Source of the DNA: an uncultured Rubrobacteraceae bacterium
GTDB lineage: Bacteria; Actinomycetota; Rubrobacteria; Rubrobacterales; Rubrobacteraceae
Direction of reading: 5' to 3'
DNA: 64,000 bases
Assembly: GCA_902806065.1 (NCBI GenBank)
Contig: CADCVE010000077.1
Span: forward strand, 1 to 64,000
In this document: positions 34,455 through 44,742 of the stretch, one piece after another
Layout: each line of letters opens with the position of its first letter
Numbering within the stretch: position 1 is the stretch's first letter
Position numbers and translations under genes: made by a program
Notes under the pieces: generated by a model
Databases searched by the model: none
What the model was told of the DNA's origin: nothing
The model's input: the letters and a program-made list of their open reading frames with translations, nothing else

Positions 34455-34730
34455 CTAGAAGGGGATGCCAGCGCCCTCCTTGGGGCGCCAGTAGCGCCAG
34501 GGGTGGGCTTCTTCGTCGGCCATGCGCTCCTTGATCTCCACCGAGCTCCTCTCGCCGCAGCGGTCACACTTAACCACGGAGACGAGAAGATAAGACTCCT
34601 CGAAGGTCGCCCTCCTGCCGCACCCTCGACACATGGCGACGAGTTGCGCCGGGCGCCACTTGTAGGTCCGACCGATGTCCTCCAACTCCTCGACCTCGTA
34701 GTGCTCCGCCATGCGCTCGACGATTATCAC
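34455..34730 (-). CDS. Small zinc-ribbon protein
   Basis: A 91-residue protein with two CxxC pairs (MCRGCGRR and KCDRCGER) 22 residues apart, the spacing of a zinc ribbon. The GTG at 34730 follows AAGGAGGT; an in-frame ATG at 34712 is an alternative. It ends with a Trp/Tyr/Arg-rich tail. It may bind nucleic acid; no closer family is evident. Followed by a clear terminator. Confidence 0.7.
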   Translation of the reverse strand: MIIVERMAEHYEVEELEDIGRTYKWRPAQLVAMCRGCGRRATFEESYLLVSVVKCDRCGERSSVEIKERMADEEAHPWRYWRPKEGAGIPF

Positions 34731-34739
34731 GCCGCTACC

Positions 34740-35460
34740 TCCTTCTCTCCGCCGGGCTTCCCTAGAGCGCCGACTCCTTCACGTACCTTCAGCTTTCAAT
34801 CTATTGTGTCAATTTGAGTGAGCCGGTTCAGGACCACTTTTTGCCCTTCCACTGACCAAAATTATTCATCCCCGCCATGCTCCTTCGAAAAGGAACGGGA
34901 GTAAGCGGTAGAGCCCTGGCCGTTTCTTGCACCAAGAGCACTCCGCCTACCCCCGTCGTAGGCTGTCCATCGGAACCACCGCCTCTCCCGAAACACGAGG
35001 TACACGTCCGGACGAATCGAGGGAGATGAAAGACCCCATCCGGGCCCCTTGACGCCGCCGACTCCACCTACCGGGACCGACCCTACTGTTGGTTCCCGCC
35101 CCTGGACTTTGCCCTTGGCTCGCTCTTTAGCTGCCTCCTCCGGCCGCGGGGGGAAGCCCTCCGGCTCCCCGACTCCCGGCGGCGGTCGTCGCGGCTGTGC
35201 GGCACCTTTGTCGGTTCCGCCCTCTCCCGCTCAGATTGTCAATCTATCTTCCTGGGGATTACCCTCTCGGGTCCCTCTCTTATGACCAGGATTATGGACC
35301 TTCAGCGAGAGTTCATCATGACCAAAATTGGTCAAAAGGGTAGTAGGTTTTGGTCAACCTGCCGGCTACCTCTTCGATACGATGATCCTGCTCACTCACC
35401 TTCTCGAACAACCACTCTAGCGCGCGCCTCTGCCGTATCAGAATCGGCCCACACAAATGC
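34740..35460. other. Gene-poor region
   Basis: No gene is convincing over about 720 bases. The stretch contains GACCAA-AA-TTGGTC (35320-35333) and a further GGTTTTGGTCAACC shortly after, plus ACTGACCAAAATT at 34852. These may be operator half-sites or decayed repeats. Confidence 0.4.
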
Positions 35461-35781
35461 TTACATATCGAACGTCCTCGACGGTTCGAAGACCTCGCTC
35501 AACGCTACCTCGTATCGTTCGACCGAGAGCACCGCGTCGCCGGAGACCATCGCGCTCTGTTCCCGCGCCCGGCGTGCCGCCTCCTCACTGGAGGCCATAT
35601 CCTGCTCGGACTCCCAGAGCGTTATGGAGATCGAGCGCCCGCTCTCCGGTTCGTGCAGAAGGTAAATACCCCTGAACCCTTCCTGCAGCCGGGCGATCGG
35701 CAGGATCTGCTCGCGGGCAACGCGTATGCCTTCGGCCGTACGCTCAGAGGAACCTTGAAACGTGCTTACCCTGGCAAACAC
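35461..35781 (-). CDS. ABM-like (antibiotic biosynthesis monooxygenase fold) protein
   Basis: A 106-residue protein with the dimeric alpha/beta-barrel pattern: MFARVSTFQ, FRGIYLLHEPESGRSISITL, WESEQDMASSEEAARR and a last strand. These domains bind small aromatics or heme or act as monooxygenases without cofactor. It lies 72 bases downstream of the V-ATPase B gene on the same strand but is unlikely to belong to that complex. Confidence 0.72.
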   Translation of the reverse strand: MFARVSTFQGSSERTAEGIRVAREQILPIARLQEGFRGIYLLHEPESGRSISITLWESEQDMASSEEAARRAREQSAMVSGDAVLSVERYEVALSEVFEPSRTFDM

Positions 35782-35853
35782 CCTAACTCCTTCCTTGCCA
35801 CCCCTCGTGTTACGGGGTACCAGTCACGAATGCTCCCCTCCAGTTGGAGAGCT

Positions 35854-37311
35854 TTATCCTTCTTCCTGCGTTGCCGACACGGTCGCCCGGCTGCGGTAAC
35901 GTTCGATCAGCTCTGGTTTGATCCTCTTAAGCTCGCCCGACGAAAAGCGGTCGAGGAGACGCCAGGCAGTCTCCAGGGTCTCCTCCATGGTGCGCCTGTT
36001 CGGCCCCTGTCCTACAAACTGCTCTTCGAAGTCTTCGGCGAAGGCCAGGTTGCGCCGGTCCTCCTCCGAGAGCGCCTGCTCACCGACGATAGAGACGAGG
36101 CTGCGAAGCTCCTTACCGCGGGCGAAGGCGGCGTAGAGCTGGTCGGCCACGGCCCTGTGGTCCTCCCGCGTCTTCCCGGCCCCGACGCCAGCGTTCATCA
36201 GACGGCTCAGAGAGGGCAGGACGTCTATCGGCGGGCTTATGCCGCGGCGGTCGAGCTCGCGGGAGAGCACGATCTGACCCTCCGTAATGTAGCCGGTGAG
36301 GTCGGGAATAGGGTGGGTTATGTCATCGTCGGGCATCGAGAGGATCATGAGCTGCGTCACCGAACCCGAACGTCCTCTCACCCGCCCGGCCCGCTCGAAG
36401 AGCGAAGCGAGGTCGGTGTACATGTATCCGGGGTAGCCGCGCCGGCCCGGTATCTCCTCCCGCGCCGCTGAGACCTCCCGCAAAGCCTCGCAGTAGTTAG
36501 TTACGTCCGCCAGAATAACGAGGACGTGCCGCCCCTCCTCCCACGCCAGGTATTCGGCTGCGGTCAAGGCCGCGCGCGGTGTAAGCAGCCGCTCCACCGT
36601 CGGATCGTCGGCGAGGTTGAGGAAGAGTATGGACCGCTCCAGGGCCGCGCTGCCAGCGAAGCGGCGCCGGAAAAAGGCCGCCTCGCGGTGGGTGACGCCG
36701 ATGGCGGCGAAGACTACGACGAAGTCGTCGGTGACCTCTTCGTTCCCGGAGCCGGGAACGCGGGCGCTCTCGGCAATCTGGGCCGCCAGTTCCATCGCCG
36801 GCAGGCCGAAGCCGCCGAAGATGGGCAACTTCTGGCCGCGCACGAGGGTGTTTAGGCCGTCTATAGCCGAGATACCGGTCTCGATGAAGTCGGAGGGGTG
36901 GGCGCGGGCGTAGGGGTTTAGGGGCTGTCCGTTGACGCTCTGGTAAGCAGCGGGTTGCAGCGGCGGGCCGCCGTCTACGGGGTGGCCAGAGCCGTCGAGG
37001 ATTCGCCCGATCAGGTCGGGGCCGACGGCCGTCTTTGCCACTTCGCCGGTCGTCCTCACCGTGGTACCGGGCCGATTCAGGCCGCGGGTTCCGCCCAAGA
37101 CCTGCACGACCATTTTGTCGCCTTCGACCTCGAGGACCTGCCCGCGCCGGGTTTCGCCGGCGGGTGTGACCACGTCGACCATCTCGTCGTAGCCGGCGTC
37201 CCCGGCGCGCTCGGCGACGAGCAGCGGCCCCGAGACGTAGCTTACGGTCCGGTGCTCGACAGCGAACAGGCGCTCGAAGTCGGGTCCGTCCTTAGCCTTG
37301 CGTTCGGTCAT
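35854..37311 (-). CDS. atpB: V/A-type ATP synthase subunit B
   Basis: The 485-residue non-catalytic subunit of the V1 hexamer. It lacks a P-loop, as expected, and has [20 protein letters not shown] in its place, with [24 protein letters not shown]-like [16 protein letters not shown] and [20 protein letters not shown] conserved. It alternates with subunit A to form the nucleotide-binding head. The ATG overlaps the A stop by four bases (ATGA). It is the last gene of the operon. Homology starts at [11 protein letters not shown], which fixes the start; the same frame runs on upstream without meaning. Confidence 0.95.
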   Translation of the reverse strand: MTERKAKDGPDFERLFAVEHRTVSYVSGPLLVAERAGDAGYDEMVDVVTPAGETRRGQVLEVEGDKMVVQVLGGTRGLNRPGTTVRTTGEVAKTAVGPDLIGRILDGSGHPVDGGPPLQPAAYQSVNGQPLNPYARAHPSDFIETGISAIDGLNTLVRGQKLPIFGGFGLPAMELAAQIAESARVPGSGNEEVTDDFVVVFAAIGVTHREAAFFRRRFAGSAALERSILFLNLADDPTVERLLTPRAALTAAEYLAWEEGRHVLVILADVTNYCEALREVSAAREEIPGRRGYPGYMYTDLASLFERAGRVRGRSGSVTQLMILSMPDDDITHPIPDLTGYITEGQIVLSRELDRRGISPPIDVLPSLSRLMNAGVGAGKTREDHRAVADQLYAAFARGKELRSLVSIVGEQALSEEDRRNLAFAEDFEEQFVGQGPNRRTMEETLETAWRLLDRFSSGELKRIKPELIERYRSRATVSATQEEG

Positions 37312-39104
37312 CCAAGTTCCTCCATCTCTCTCTCTACCCGCGAGATCAGTGCTGCCGCCCGTTCTTCGAACTCGTCGTCGGGCCAGTAGCGCATACGGCC
37401 TACCTCGCCCGCAGCCGGCACAGACGAGGCCGCCTCGACCGGTGCTCCGCGCTCGACGGCAGCGGACAACGCTTTGTGAACGGCCCGGATCACTCGCAGC
37501 ATCGCGTATTGTTTGGGCAGCGCGCAGTAGGCGTCCACCTCGTCGAATGCGGACTGCTGCAAAAAGTCCTCGCGGAGCAGGCGTCCGGCGGCGAGCACCA
37601 CCCGCTGCGGCGAGGCCAGGGCGTCGGCGCCCAGGAGTTGCACGATCTCGAGTAGCGACCCCTCCCTTTGCAGGAGATCCTGCATCCAGGCGCGTTGCTC
37701 GGACCAGTCCTCCCTCACCTCGCGCTCGAACCACGCGTCGAGCTCGTAGAGCGTGTAGCTCGTGCCCCAGTTGATCGCCGGGAAATGCCGGCCGCGCGCG
37801 AGCGAGGTGTCCAAAGCCCAGAACGTGCCGGCAAGCCTCAAGGTGTGTTGCGTAATCGGCTCGGAGAAGTCCCCGCCCGGAGGGGAGACCGCGCCGACGA
37901 CCGTGACGGAGCCCTCGCGGCCCTCCTTGCCAAGGGTCACCACCGAGCCAGCCCGCTCGTAGAACTCGGCGAGACGGGTCGAGAGGTAGGCCGGGTAGCC
38001 TTCCTCGGCGGGCATCTCCTCCAGGCGCCCGGAGACTTCGCGCAAAGCCTCGCCCCAGCGGCTTGTCGAGTCCGCCATCAGCGCCACGTCGTAACCCTGG
38101 TCGCGGAAATACTCGGCGAGGGTGATGCCAGTGTAGATCGAAGCTTCCCGGGCCGCAACCGGCATGTTGGAGGTGTTCGCAATCAGGATGGTGCGCTGCA
38201 TCAGGGGTGCCCCGGTGTTGGGATCGACGAGCTCCGGGAACTCCTCCAGGACCTCGGTCAGCTCGTTGCCCCGCTCCCCACAACCGACGTAGACGACCAC
38301 GTCCGCGTGCGAGTACCTGGCGAGCGACTGCTCAAGCACGGTCTTGCCGGTCCCGAAACCGCCCGGGATGGTCGCGGTTCCTCCAAGAGCTACCGGGAAG
38401 AGGGTGTCCACGACGCGTTGCCCAGTGACCAGTGGCACCTCCGGGTCGAGCCTGCGGGCCGTGGGCCTGGGCTCGCGCACCGGCCATCGCCTCATCATAG
38501 CCACGGGCTCGCCGTTTACCCGGACGACTGGCTCCTCGACCCGCGCGGGTCCTCTCGTTACCCCCGTGACGATGCCGGAGACGCCGTGGGGCACGAGGAC
38601 CTTGTGTACGAGGGCCTCAGTCTCCTCGACGGTGCCGAGCAGGTCGCCGGGGACGACCTCGTCTCCCTCGGAGACGGCGGGTACGAAGTCCCAGAGCCGC
38701 TCGCGGTCGAGGGCAGGGATCGCAACGCCGCGGCTGATCGTGGGCGCGCCGTAGGGGTCGCCGTTCGAGGCGGCCATCGCCGGCAGCGGACGCTGGGTGC
38801 CGTCGAAGATCGCACCGAGCAGGCCGGGACCGAGCTCGACCTGCAACGGCGCACCCGTGTCCTGGACCGGTTCACCGACCCTTATGCCGGAGGTGTCTTC
38901 GTAGACCTGTATGACGGTGCGCTTGCCATCGATACGTATCACCTCCCCGGGCAGCCTCGCTTCTCCGACGTATACGACGTTGTACAGGCGCGCTTCCTTT
39001 AGGCCCGTAGCGACCACCACCGGTCCGGCGACGCGCCACACGCTACCGGCGCCCGGACCGCCGTTTCTGGATAAGCCTGTCTGCGGGGTGACTGCCTCTG
39101 TCAT
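37308..39104 (-). CDS. atpA: V/A-type ATP synthase catalytic subunit A
   Basis: The 598-residue catalytic subunit. The Walker A motif is GGFGTGKT (residues 248-255), the catalytic glutamate lies in [11 protein letters not shown], and the [17 protein letters not shown] and [16 protein letters not shown] segments are conserved. The 90-residue non-homologous insertion typical of A subunits is present before the P-loop. ATP hydrolysis or synthesis here drives or uses ion flow. The start ATG overlaps the TAA of subunit F by one base. Confidence 0.96.
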   Translation of the reverse strand: MTEAVTPQTGLSRNGGPGAGSVWRVAGPVVVATGLKEARLYNVVYVGEARLPGEVIRIDGKRTVIQVYEDTSGIRVGEPVQDTGAPLQVELGPGLLGAIFDGTQRPLPAMAASNGDPYGAPTISRGVAIPALDRERLWDFVPAVSEGDEVVPGDLLGTVEETEALVHKVLVPHGVSGIVTGVTRGPARVEEPVVRVNGEPVAMMRRWPVREPRPTARRLDPEVPLVTGQRVVDTLFPVALGGTATIPGGFGTGKTVLEQSLARYSHADVVVYVGCGERGNELTEVLEEFPELVDPNTGAPLMQRTILIANTSNMPVAAREASIYTGITLAEYFRDQGYDVALMADSTSRWGEALREVSGRLEEMPAEEGYPAYLSTRLAEFYERAGSVVTLGKEGREGSVTVVGAVSPPGGDFSEPITQHTLRLAGTFWALDTSLARGRHFPAINWGTSYTLYELDAWFEREVREDWSEQRAWMQDLLQREGSLLEIVQLLGADALASPQRVVLAAGRLLREDFLQQSAFDEVDAYCALPKQYAMLRVIRAVHKALSAAVERGAPVEAASSVPAAGEVGRMRYWPDDEFEERAAALISRVEREMEELG

Positions 39105-39451
39105 TACTGCGTTCCTCCCTCCGCGTCGAAGGTGATCTCGTACCCAACCGCCTGCCACAACATCTGCAAGAGCCTCCCGCGCCTTTCGCCAGCACTCTCG
39201 GCGCCTCCCCCGGACGGAAGCGGTACCACCAGCGGCTCGCTGGTCTCATCGAACCTCCCTCGTAGCTTTCGGTCAAGGCCGGCGTGGTACGGCTCGTGGA
39301 CGGCGATGACGCCCTTCTCGCCGCGTGCGTCGACCAGTTCCAGCAGCTCGTCCCTGGCATCTTCGGGAGACGTAACCGCTATGGTCGCAGCCCCGGCGAG
39401 CCGGTAGCCGGGGGCGAATTCGGGGGTGGTAAGGACGACGAGCCTGCTCAT
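39104..39451 (-). CDS. atpF: V/A-type ATP synthase subunit F
   Basis: A 115-residue subunit: [20 protein letters not shown] then a Rossmann-like fold with [18 protein letters not shown], as in the central-stalk F subunit (Thermus F, yeast Vma7). The ATG overlaps the C stop (ATGA). Confidence 0.88.
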   Translation of the reverse strand: MSRLVVLTTPEFAPGYRLAGAATIAVTSPEDARDELLELVDARGEKGVIAVHEPYHAGLDRKLRGRFDETSEPLVVPLPSGGGAESAGERRGRLLQMLWQAVGYEITFDAEGGTQ

Positions 39452-40563
39452 ACAGTCTGCCTTTCGGTCTCGAAAAAGATCAAACGGGAGCGCACCCTCT
39501 CCGGCGCGAGGCCCCGCGCAGCACCCTCCCCAATGAGGCGCAGGTTTCGCGCCTCTGTCTCCTTGGCGACGGCATACGCCACGGGTATGTCTACGCCTAA
39601 AGGGTCTCCCCGGAAGAACAGGGCGACGGCGTCCCGAATCCGGCGCGCCTCCAGGTCGTGCTGGAGTTCTTGCAGGCTCTCGCCACGAGCCCAGCGCGCG
39701 AGAGGTTCTCGCCACGCCTCGGGACCGGCCTCGGCGAGCGCCACGGCGACCCTCTCGTCGTCGGGGAACCGGATGGCCGCGTCGATGCGCGACAGCTTGA
39801 TGGAACCTCCCGGCAGGTAGACTCCGTGGCCTTCTAAAATCGGCAGCCGGTCGGTCTCGCCGCGGGCGAGCGCCTCGCGCAGGCGTAGAGCCACGAGCAG
39901 GTTGCGCTCGTTCAACTCCCGCTCGAAAAAGCGGCGCAAGGGTTCGCCGTCCTGTTCTAGGGCGTTCAGGGCTTCGGTGGTGCGACGCGCCCAGCCCGCC
40001 GTGACGGCGTGTTCCAGGGCGAAGAAGTCCTCGGTACGCTCGTAGTCCGGCCAGGCGTCGCGCAAAGATCGGGCCGTCTCCGGGTCGGGCAGCCTCCAGC
40101 GTACGAGGAGTTGCACAGCGACGGCCAGTTCGTTTTGGCGGGAGATCTCACGCGCCAGAGCGTCGCTCAACGAACCCATCGGGAAGACGTGCGCGAGCGC
40201 CTCCCCCGTGTGCGGCGCCGTGGCCTCTGCGCGCAGGAGCGTGATCGCGTTGTTCAGGTCCCAGCGGGAGAGCAGGAGATCCACGAGTTCGCGCGCCCGG
40301 GTCCCGTAGAAGGAGCGCATCTCCTCCAGAGATCGGGCAAGGTGATGGCGCACCGCCTCGTGCAGCCTCCGCGCGCCGTGGTGACGGACGAGCGCGGCCT
40401 CTACCTCGGGCCCGTAGGGTGTCGAGGAGAGGGTGCCCAGGATGCCGTCCATGTCCTTGTCGAGCAGACCCTCGTAGTCCGAACGACCCAGGAGCGAGGC
40501 CTTGCGCGCCCGCAGGCGGGCGTTGCCGTAGGCGAAGTCGGCCCGGGGCGCGAGAAGCCTCAC
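39448..40563 (-). CDS. atpC: V/A-type ATP synthase subunit C (d-type socket)
   Basis: A 371-residue, wholly helical protein with the three-fold repeated architecture of the funnel-shaped subunit that seats the central stalk on the rotor ring. FAYGNARLRARKASLLG and DLLLSRWDLNNAITLLRA are characteristic. The GTG overlaps the TGA of subunit E by four bases. Confidence 0.88.
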   Translation of the reverse strand: MRLLAPRADFAYGNARLRARKASLLGRSDYEGLLDKDMDGILGTLSSTPYGPEVEAALVRHHGARRLHEAVRHHLARSLEEMRSFYGTRARELVDLLLSRWDLNNAITLLRAEATAPHTGEALAHVFPMGSLSDALAREISRQNELAVAVQLLVRWRLPDPETARSLRDAWPDYERTEDFFALEHAVTAGWARRTTEALNALEQDGEPLRRFFERELNERNLLVALRLREALARGETDRLPILEGHGVYLPGGSIKLSRIDAAIRFPDDERVAVALAEAGPEAWREPLARWARGESLQELQHDLEARRIRDAVALFFRGDPLGVDIPVAYAVAKETEARNLRLIGEGAARGLAPERVRSRLIFFETERQTV

Positions 40564-41162
40564 CGCCGCTCCTCTAGGAGCGAATCGAGCCGACGACCGT
40601 ACCAGAGCCTGAGCCCCGGCTCCGCGTTCGCCAGGCGCTCCTCGAAGGTGTTGCGTAACGTCCGCCCGTCGCCGCTCTCCAGCACGAGGCCACCGCTCGT
40701 CTGCAGCGAAGGATCCAAAGCCAGGTACTCCGCACCAAGCTCCTTTAGCAGCTCCGCCGCGAGGGCTTCGTCACGCGGGTCTACGCGCAAAGACCTTGCG
40801 CCCGGGAGGGCGGCGAGGCCCTCCCGGAGCAGGGCACGGAGCGTGGCGTGGTAGCCGGCTTCTTCTCCGCGTAGAGCGGCAAGGCTGGAGCTCGTTTCGG
40901 CGAGTAGCAACCCAAAGGCTTCCTCGCGGGCCTCCCGGAGGAGGCGCGCCCCTTGCAGCCGTGTCGTGGCGGTGCGGTGTTCGGCTTCGGAGTTCGCCTC
41001 AGCTTCGAGCGGGCCCAGGATTTCCTCCCGCGCGGCCGCCGCCTCACGTTGCGCCTCGGCCATGATGACCTCGGCCTCGGCCCGGCTCTCGGCTTCGAGG
41101 CGGGCGCGCTCCTCCTTCGCTTCGGCCTCTATCGCAGCCAAAAGGTCGTTAAGTGGGCTCAA
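40560..41162 (-). CDS. atpE: V/A-type ATP synthase subunit E
   Basis: A 200-residue peripheral-stalk subunit: a long N-terminal Ala/Glu coiled coil (AEAKEERARLEAESRAEAEV) followed by a globular head that contacts subunit B. TTG start, three bases after the K stop. It pairs with the H/G coiled-coil subunit encoded upstream. Confidence 0.85.
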   Translation of the reverse strand: MSPLNDLLAAIEAEAKEERARLEAESRAEAEVIMAEAQREAAAAREEILGPLEAEANSEAEHRTATTRLQGARLLREAREEAFGLLLAETSSSLAALRGEEAGYHATLRALLREGLAALPGARSLRVDPRDEALAAELLKELGAEYLALDPSLQTSGGLVLESGDGRTLRNTFEERLANAEPGLRLWYGRRLDSLLEERR

Positions 41163-41165
41163 CGA

Positions 41166-41387
41166 TCACCCACCCAGGATGAGGATGATCATGGCCGCCA
41201 CCGCGAACCCCAGGATGACCAGGGTCTCGGGGATGGCTACCAACAGTATCGCCCGCCCGGTTAGCTCGGGCTTCTCGGCTATAGCCCCCACCGCCGCGGC
41301 CCCGATGCGGGCCTGGGCGAGCGCCGTGGCGATGGCGCACAGTCCGACGGCTATGGCCGCTCCTATCGCGATCAATCCAACTTCCAT
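41166..41387 (-). CDS. atpK: V/A-type ATP synthase subunit K (rotor ring proteolipid)
   Basis: A 73-residue hairpin of two transmembrane helices. The ion-carrying acid is Glu54 in AIPETLVILGF. The single-hairpin size equals that of the Thermus proteolipid and is half that of the duplicated eukaryotic or enterococcal form. The polar loop is AEKPELTGRA. Confidence 0.92.
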   Translation of the reverse strand: MEVGLIAIGAAIAVGLCAIATALAQARIGAAAVGAIAEKPELTGRAILLVAIPETLVILGFAVAAMIILILGG

Positions 41388-41404
41388 CTTTACTGCTCCT
41401 CTCT

Positions 41405-43366
41405 CTAAGGGTTATTTGTTTCGTAAGTAAGCGGTCTTTCGACCGCGGGTGGCTCCGGGGCGCGGGCACCGAAGGGTACGAACGGGTGACCGCCGCCGGC
41501 GTAGAACTTGCTGAAGAACTCCACGTAGTGGAGACGCAGGGCCTGTATCATCGGGCTGAACGCGGCGAGCGCCAGGTTCAGCGCGTGGAAGAACGCTGCG
41601 ATGATTACCCCGATCCAGAGTGGTGCCACCACCGCGAACTCGTTGGCGACTATCGCGAGATAGGCCGACGCGAGCCCGACCGCCGCGAGCCTCAAGTACG
41701 AGAGCACGTTGCCCACGGCCCCGATCAACTCCAGGGGTCCCATCAAGAGCCCCATCCTGCCGTGGGCGCCCATCACCACAACTAGGCCCACTATCAGCGC
41801 CGCGACCGCCGGGGTGAGCGTCCCCCCGGGCAGGAAGCCCGCGACCAGCCCGGCCACCGCGAAGAGCCCGGCGAGGACCAGGAGCGTCCCGACCTTCTCC
41901 AGGACCTCGCCCCGGTGGCGCGCCTTGAAGCCCTGCCACACGCCCAGGAGCAGCCCGAGCACCACGTGCGTCGCCCCGAGGGCCAGCGCGAAGATCAAGA
42001 GCGGCGTCAGGGCGTTGGGCCTGTAGACCCACAAAGCCCAGTCGAAGCCCAGGACCTGGTAACCAAGGTTGCCCAGCGCCTCGCCGAAGACGAAGCCGAA
42101 GACGATGGACCAGACCGAGCCGATGAGCAGCACGGAGGCCAGGTCGCGCAGAACTCCGGGTTCGGCGAAACGCCGCTTTAGCCACAGCGAGATCGCCAGC
42201 AGCACCGCACCGTAGACCACGTCACCGACCATCACGCCGAACATCAGCGGCAAGAACAGGGCCATCAGCCCCGTGGGGTCGAGCGTACCGGACCTGGGCA
42301 GGTCTAGAAAGCGCACCAGGAACTCGAAGGGCCGGGCGACCCTCGGGTTGTGCATGAGCACGGGAGTCTCCTCGTCGCGGGGATCGCTAGGCATCTCCTC
42401 GACCACGACCTCGCTACCTACGCGCTTCTCCAGCTCCTCGCGCAGGCTGGGCAGCTCGGCTTTGGGCAACCAGCAGGAGACGACGAACGCCCGGTGCGTC
42501 CCGCCCACGAGGGCGGCGGCCTCGAGCTGCTCCAGCTCCGCGCGCAGCCCGGCCAGCAGCGGGCGCCACTCCTCTTCGTGCGGTCGTAGCAGGGCATAAA
42601 GCTCCTTTCTCGTCCGGGAGATCTCCGCCGGAAGCTCCCTTATTCTCTCTTTCATCGTCGCGACGGCGCCGTAGAGGGAGTGTTTCTCGTACCCTTCGGG
42701 GAGCGCCGCGTGGCGGACGTGCTCCTTGCCTAATAGCTCGTGTACCGCTTCGGTGTCGTCGTGGGAGAAGACCAGCACGCAGCCGATGGCGCCGTCCTCG
42801 ATGTTCTCGTACACGAGCTCGAAGCGGTTGCCTATGCGCTCTGCCAGCTCCCCTCGCAGCGTCTCGACCACGCTCTCGTCGTCCGTGTTCAGGACGAGCG
42901 CCACCGTATCGAGGCGGAGCAGGTCCAGCTCGTGCTCCTCCAAGCGGGCAAGCTCCGGCACCAGCGGGAGCAGGTTCTCCAGCGGCTCGAGGTAACGCGG
43001 GAGCACGACCTGCTCGTCGCCCAGAGTCTCGAGGCGTTGCTCTATCTCCTCGACCTGCGGCGAGACCTCGTCGAGCCGTGCCAGAACGTAGCCGGCGTCC
43101 ACTGCGCCGGGCACCAGGTCGGCCTTTGGCCGGTCCCCGTTAGGACCGGGCAAGAGGTCGAGCAGGGCTTCGAGGTCGGCGATCAAGAACCGCAACTCGT
43201 CCGCGCGCCCGAGGCGTCCCTCATCCTCGGGGAGCGGGGATACGCTGTAGGGCTCCTCCTTCGCGTCCTTTAGGTGGACGAGCTCGAGCCTGTGCAGTTC
43301 CTCAAGCGCTCGGTCGAGCCGACGTTTCGGCCCGACGATGCACACCTTGGTCATGGGCACCAGCAA
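41405..43366 (-). CDS. atpI: V/A-type ATP synthase subunit I (a-type stator)
   Basis: A 653-residue protein: an N-terminal cytoplasmic half with alternating helical hairpins (about 1-330), then seven to eight transmembrane helices, including GLMALFLPLMFGVMVGDVVY and VLSYLRLAAVGLASAYLA with the conserved arginine, and FHALNLALAAFSPMIQALRL. It provides the half-channels for ion passage beside the K ring. The TTG at 43366 follows GGAGAGGAG; an in-frame ATG at 43354 is an alternative. Confidence 0.92.
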   Translation of the reverse strand: MLVPMTKVCIVGPKRRLDRALEELHRLELVHLKDAKEEPYSVSPLPEDEGRLGRADELRFLIADLEALLDLLPGPNGDRPKADLVPGAVDAGYVLARLDEVSPQVEEIEQRLETLGDEQVVLPRYLEPLENLLPLVPELARLEEHELDLLRLDTVALVLNTDDESVVETLRGELAERIGNRFELVYENIEDGAIGCVLVFSHDDTEAVHELLGKEHVRHAALPEGYEKHSLYGAVATMKERIRELPAEISRTRKELYALLRPHEEEWRPLLAGLRAELEQLEAAALVGGTHRAFVVSCWLPKAELPSLREELEKRVGSEVVVEEMPSDPRDEETPVLMHNPRVARPFEFLVRFLDLPRSGTLDPTGLMALFLPLMFGVMVGDVVYGAVLLAISLWLKRRFAEPGVLRDLASVLLIGSVWSIVFGFVFGEALGNLGYQVLGFDWALWVYRPNALTPLLIFALALGATHVVLGLLLGVWQGFKARHRGEVLEKVGTLLVLAGLFAVAGLVAGFLPGGTLTPAVAALIVGLVVVMGAHGRMGLLMGPLELIGAVGNVLSYLRLAAVGLASAYLAIVANEFAVVAPLWIGVIIAAFFHALNLALAAFSPMIQALRLHYVEFFSKFYAGGGHPFVPFGARAPEPPAVERPLTYETNNP

Positions 43367-43369
43367 TTC

Positions 43370-43732
43370 CTAAGTCTCCTCTCCGGGTAGGATTGACTCG
43401 ACCACCAACCGTGCCGCCGCCGGGCGGTCTTCTTTCGCCAGCGAGCGCAACCTCTCCACTTCCGTCCTCGCCGCCTCCAGGATGCGCGCGGCCTCCTCGT
43501 CGGCATCGGCGAGGGAGCGCAGGCGGTACTCCTCGGCGCTCTTTAGGGCTTCGTCTCGCGCTTCGAGTACTATGCTTTGCGCCTCCTCGCGGGCGACGGC
43601 GCTGCTAGCCTCCGCGGCCTCCCGCAGCTCCCGGCGGTCCTCTAGCGTGCCCTCCAGGCGACGCACGGACTCCAGCGCCTCCTCTTCGCCGCGGGCCTGG
43701 CCGTTCTCGGGGTTCGAGGGAACCTCGCTCAA
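43370..43732 (-). CDS. atpH: V/A-type ATP synthase subunit H/G (peripheral stalk)
   Basis: A 120-residue, mostly helical protein with heptads rich in Ala/Arg/Glu (SAVAREEAQSIVLEARDEA). Position beside subunit I and the length identify it as the G/H stalk partner of E. TTG start overlapping the TGA of subunit D by four bases. Confidence 0.75.
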   Translation of the reverse strand: MSEVPSNPENGQARGEEEALESVRRLEGTLEDRRELREAAEASSAVAREEAQSIVLEARDEALKSAEEYRLRSLADADEEAARILEAARTEVERLRSLAKEDRPAAARLVVESILPGEET

Positions 43733-44391
43733 TGAGTCTTCACCTCCGTTTGATCTCTCTGTTGGGCACGCTCCTGGGAGCGCGCCTTCGCCCGCATCAG
43801 GCGGACGCGGTTCTCCAGCTCGCGCTCGTCCAGTACCATCGCGATGTAGCTTTGTTCCTCCTCCAGGCGGGGTACGACCACGTGCTCCAGGGCGTTCACG
43901 CGCCGGGTTGTGCGTGTGATCTCCTCGGCCAGGCGTCGTAAGGAGAGCTCGACGGCCACCACGTCGAGTAGCTGGTCCAAGACCGCCTCGAAGTCCTCGG
44001 CGACGCCATCGATCCGCGGAGTAGTCGCCGAGAGGCTGTAGCCGCGCCCGGTACGCGGGCGCCCGACGGTCTCGTGCTCGAGCTCGACGATCGGCACCCC
44101 GGCCACGCTCTTCGAGGCCAAATTCACCTCGACCTCTCCGCCGGCGGCGAGCGCCGCCGACCCGACCGCCTCCGGGCCGTCGAGTGCTACGGCCTCGCCG
44201 AGAGAGCCCCGGGCCTCCTCAGCCCGTTTCTCCAGGTCCTCCATCGCCGAGAGCGCCGACTTGCTCAAGCGCTCAAACTCCCTCATAAGGGCGGTACGTT
44301 TCTCCTTCAGGAGGTCCCGCCCCCCCTCGGCAAGCGAGATCTGCTTCCGGCGCGCCAGGAGCTCGCTGCGGGTCGCGCTAACGCGTTGCAA
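43729..44391 (-). CDS. atpD: V/A-type ATP synthase subunit D (central stalk)
   Basis: A 220-residue coiled-coil rotor shaft: VSATRSELLARRKQISLAEG and GRDLLKEKRTALMREFERL at the N-terminus and RRLAEEITRTTRRVNALEHV at the C-terminal helix are family-defining. In Thermus and most relatives D closes the operon after B; here it is first. The TTG start has no strong ribosome binding site, and a small overlapping frame upstream might couple its translation. Confidence 0.92.
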   Translation of the reverse strand: MQRVSATRSELLARRKQISLAEGGRDLLKEKRTALMREFERLSKSALSAMEDLEKRAEEARGSLGEAVALDGPEAVGSAALAAGGEVEVNLASKSVAGVPIVELEHETVGRPRTGRGYSLSATTPRIDGVAEDFEAVLDQLLDVVAVELSLRRLAEEITRTTRRVNALEHVVVPRLEEEQSYIAMVLDERELENRVRLMRAKARSQERAQQRDQTEVKTH

Positions 44392-44742
44392 CGATCAACC
44401 GGCGGGGGTTAGAGGGCTTACCGGGCGGCGTACGGACCGCGTCCGGTCGCCGAACCCGCAACCGCGTACGGGTAGTCTGCGTAAGCGCTTGCGACGCCCG
44501 TCGTTCACCGGATCGCAGGACCCGGACAACCAGCTCAAACACGACCCATACTTGTCGGGCCTCGCTAACCAGGTCGTGTGCAGCACACCAGCCTCCTTTC
44601 ATGGGCTCTCATCCTCTTGACCGTGCTTATGGACACAATGTAGCCCGCGGGAGGCAGCCTGCCATCGCCACTTTTTGTCAAATCGCTAGCGGTTTTTGGC
44701 TAAAGCTACGCCGGGAGGCCGGCGGAGGAGCCGGGCGGAAGC
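44392..44742. other. Intergenic region upstream of the V-ATPase operon
   Basis: About 350 bases between the GAF-LuxR gene and atpD. It must hold the operon promoter or read-through from the regulator gene. A minus-strand TTGACA at about 44680 has no matching -10 at normal spacing. A 74-codon minus-strand frame (44378-44602) preceded by AAAGGAGG overlaps atpD, but its protein resembles nothing I know. Confidence 0.4.

Noticed and set aside
35320-35333. GACCAA-AA-TTGGTC as a phage attachment site or IS end
   Set aside because: There is no adjacent recombinase, no second copy at a plausible distance and no target duplication; left as an unexplained repeat.
37668-39002. 444-codon plus-strand frame antisense to atpA
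   Set aside because: A mirror of the strongly conserved atpA gene on the opposite strand, with no recognisable protein features.
44378-44602. Minus-strand 74-codon frame overlapping atpD
   Set aside because: It has AAAGGAGG upstream, but the protein is Arg/Thr-rich without any family likeness. Kept only as a possible leader.
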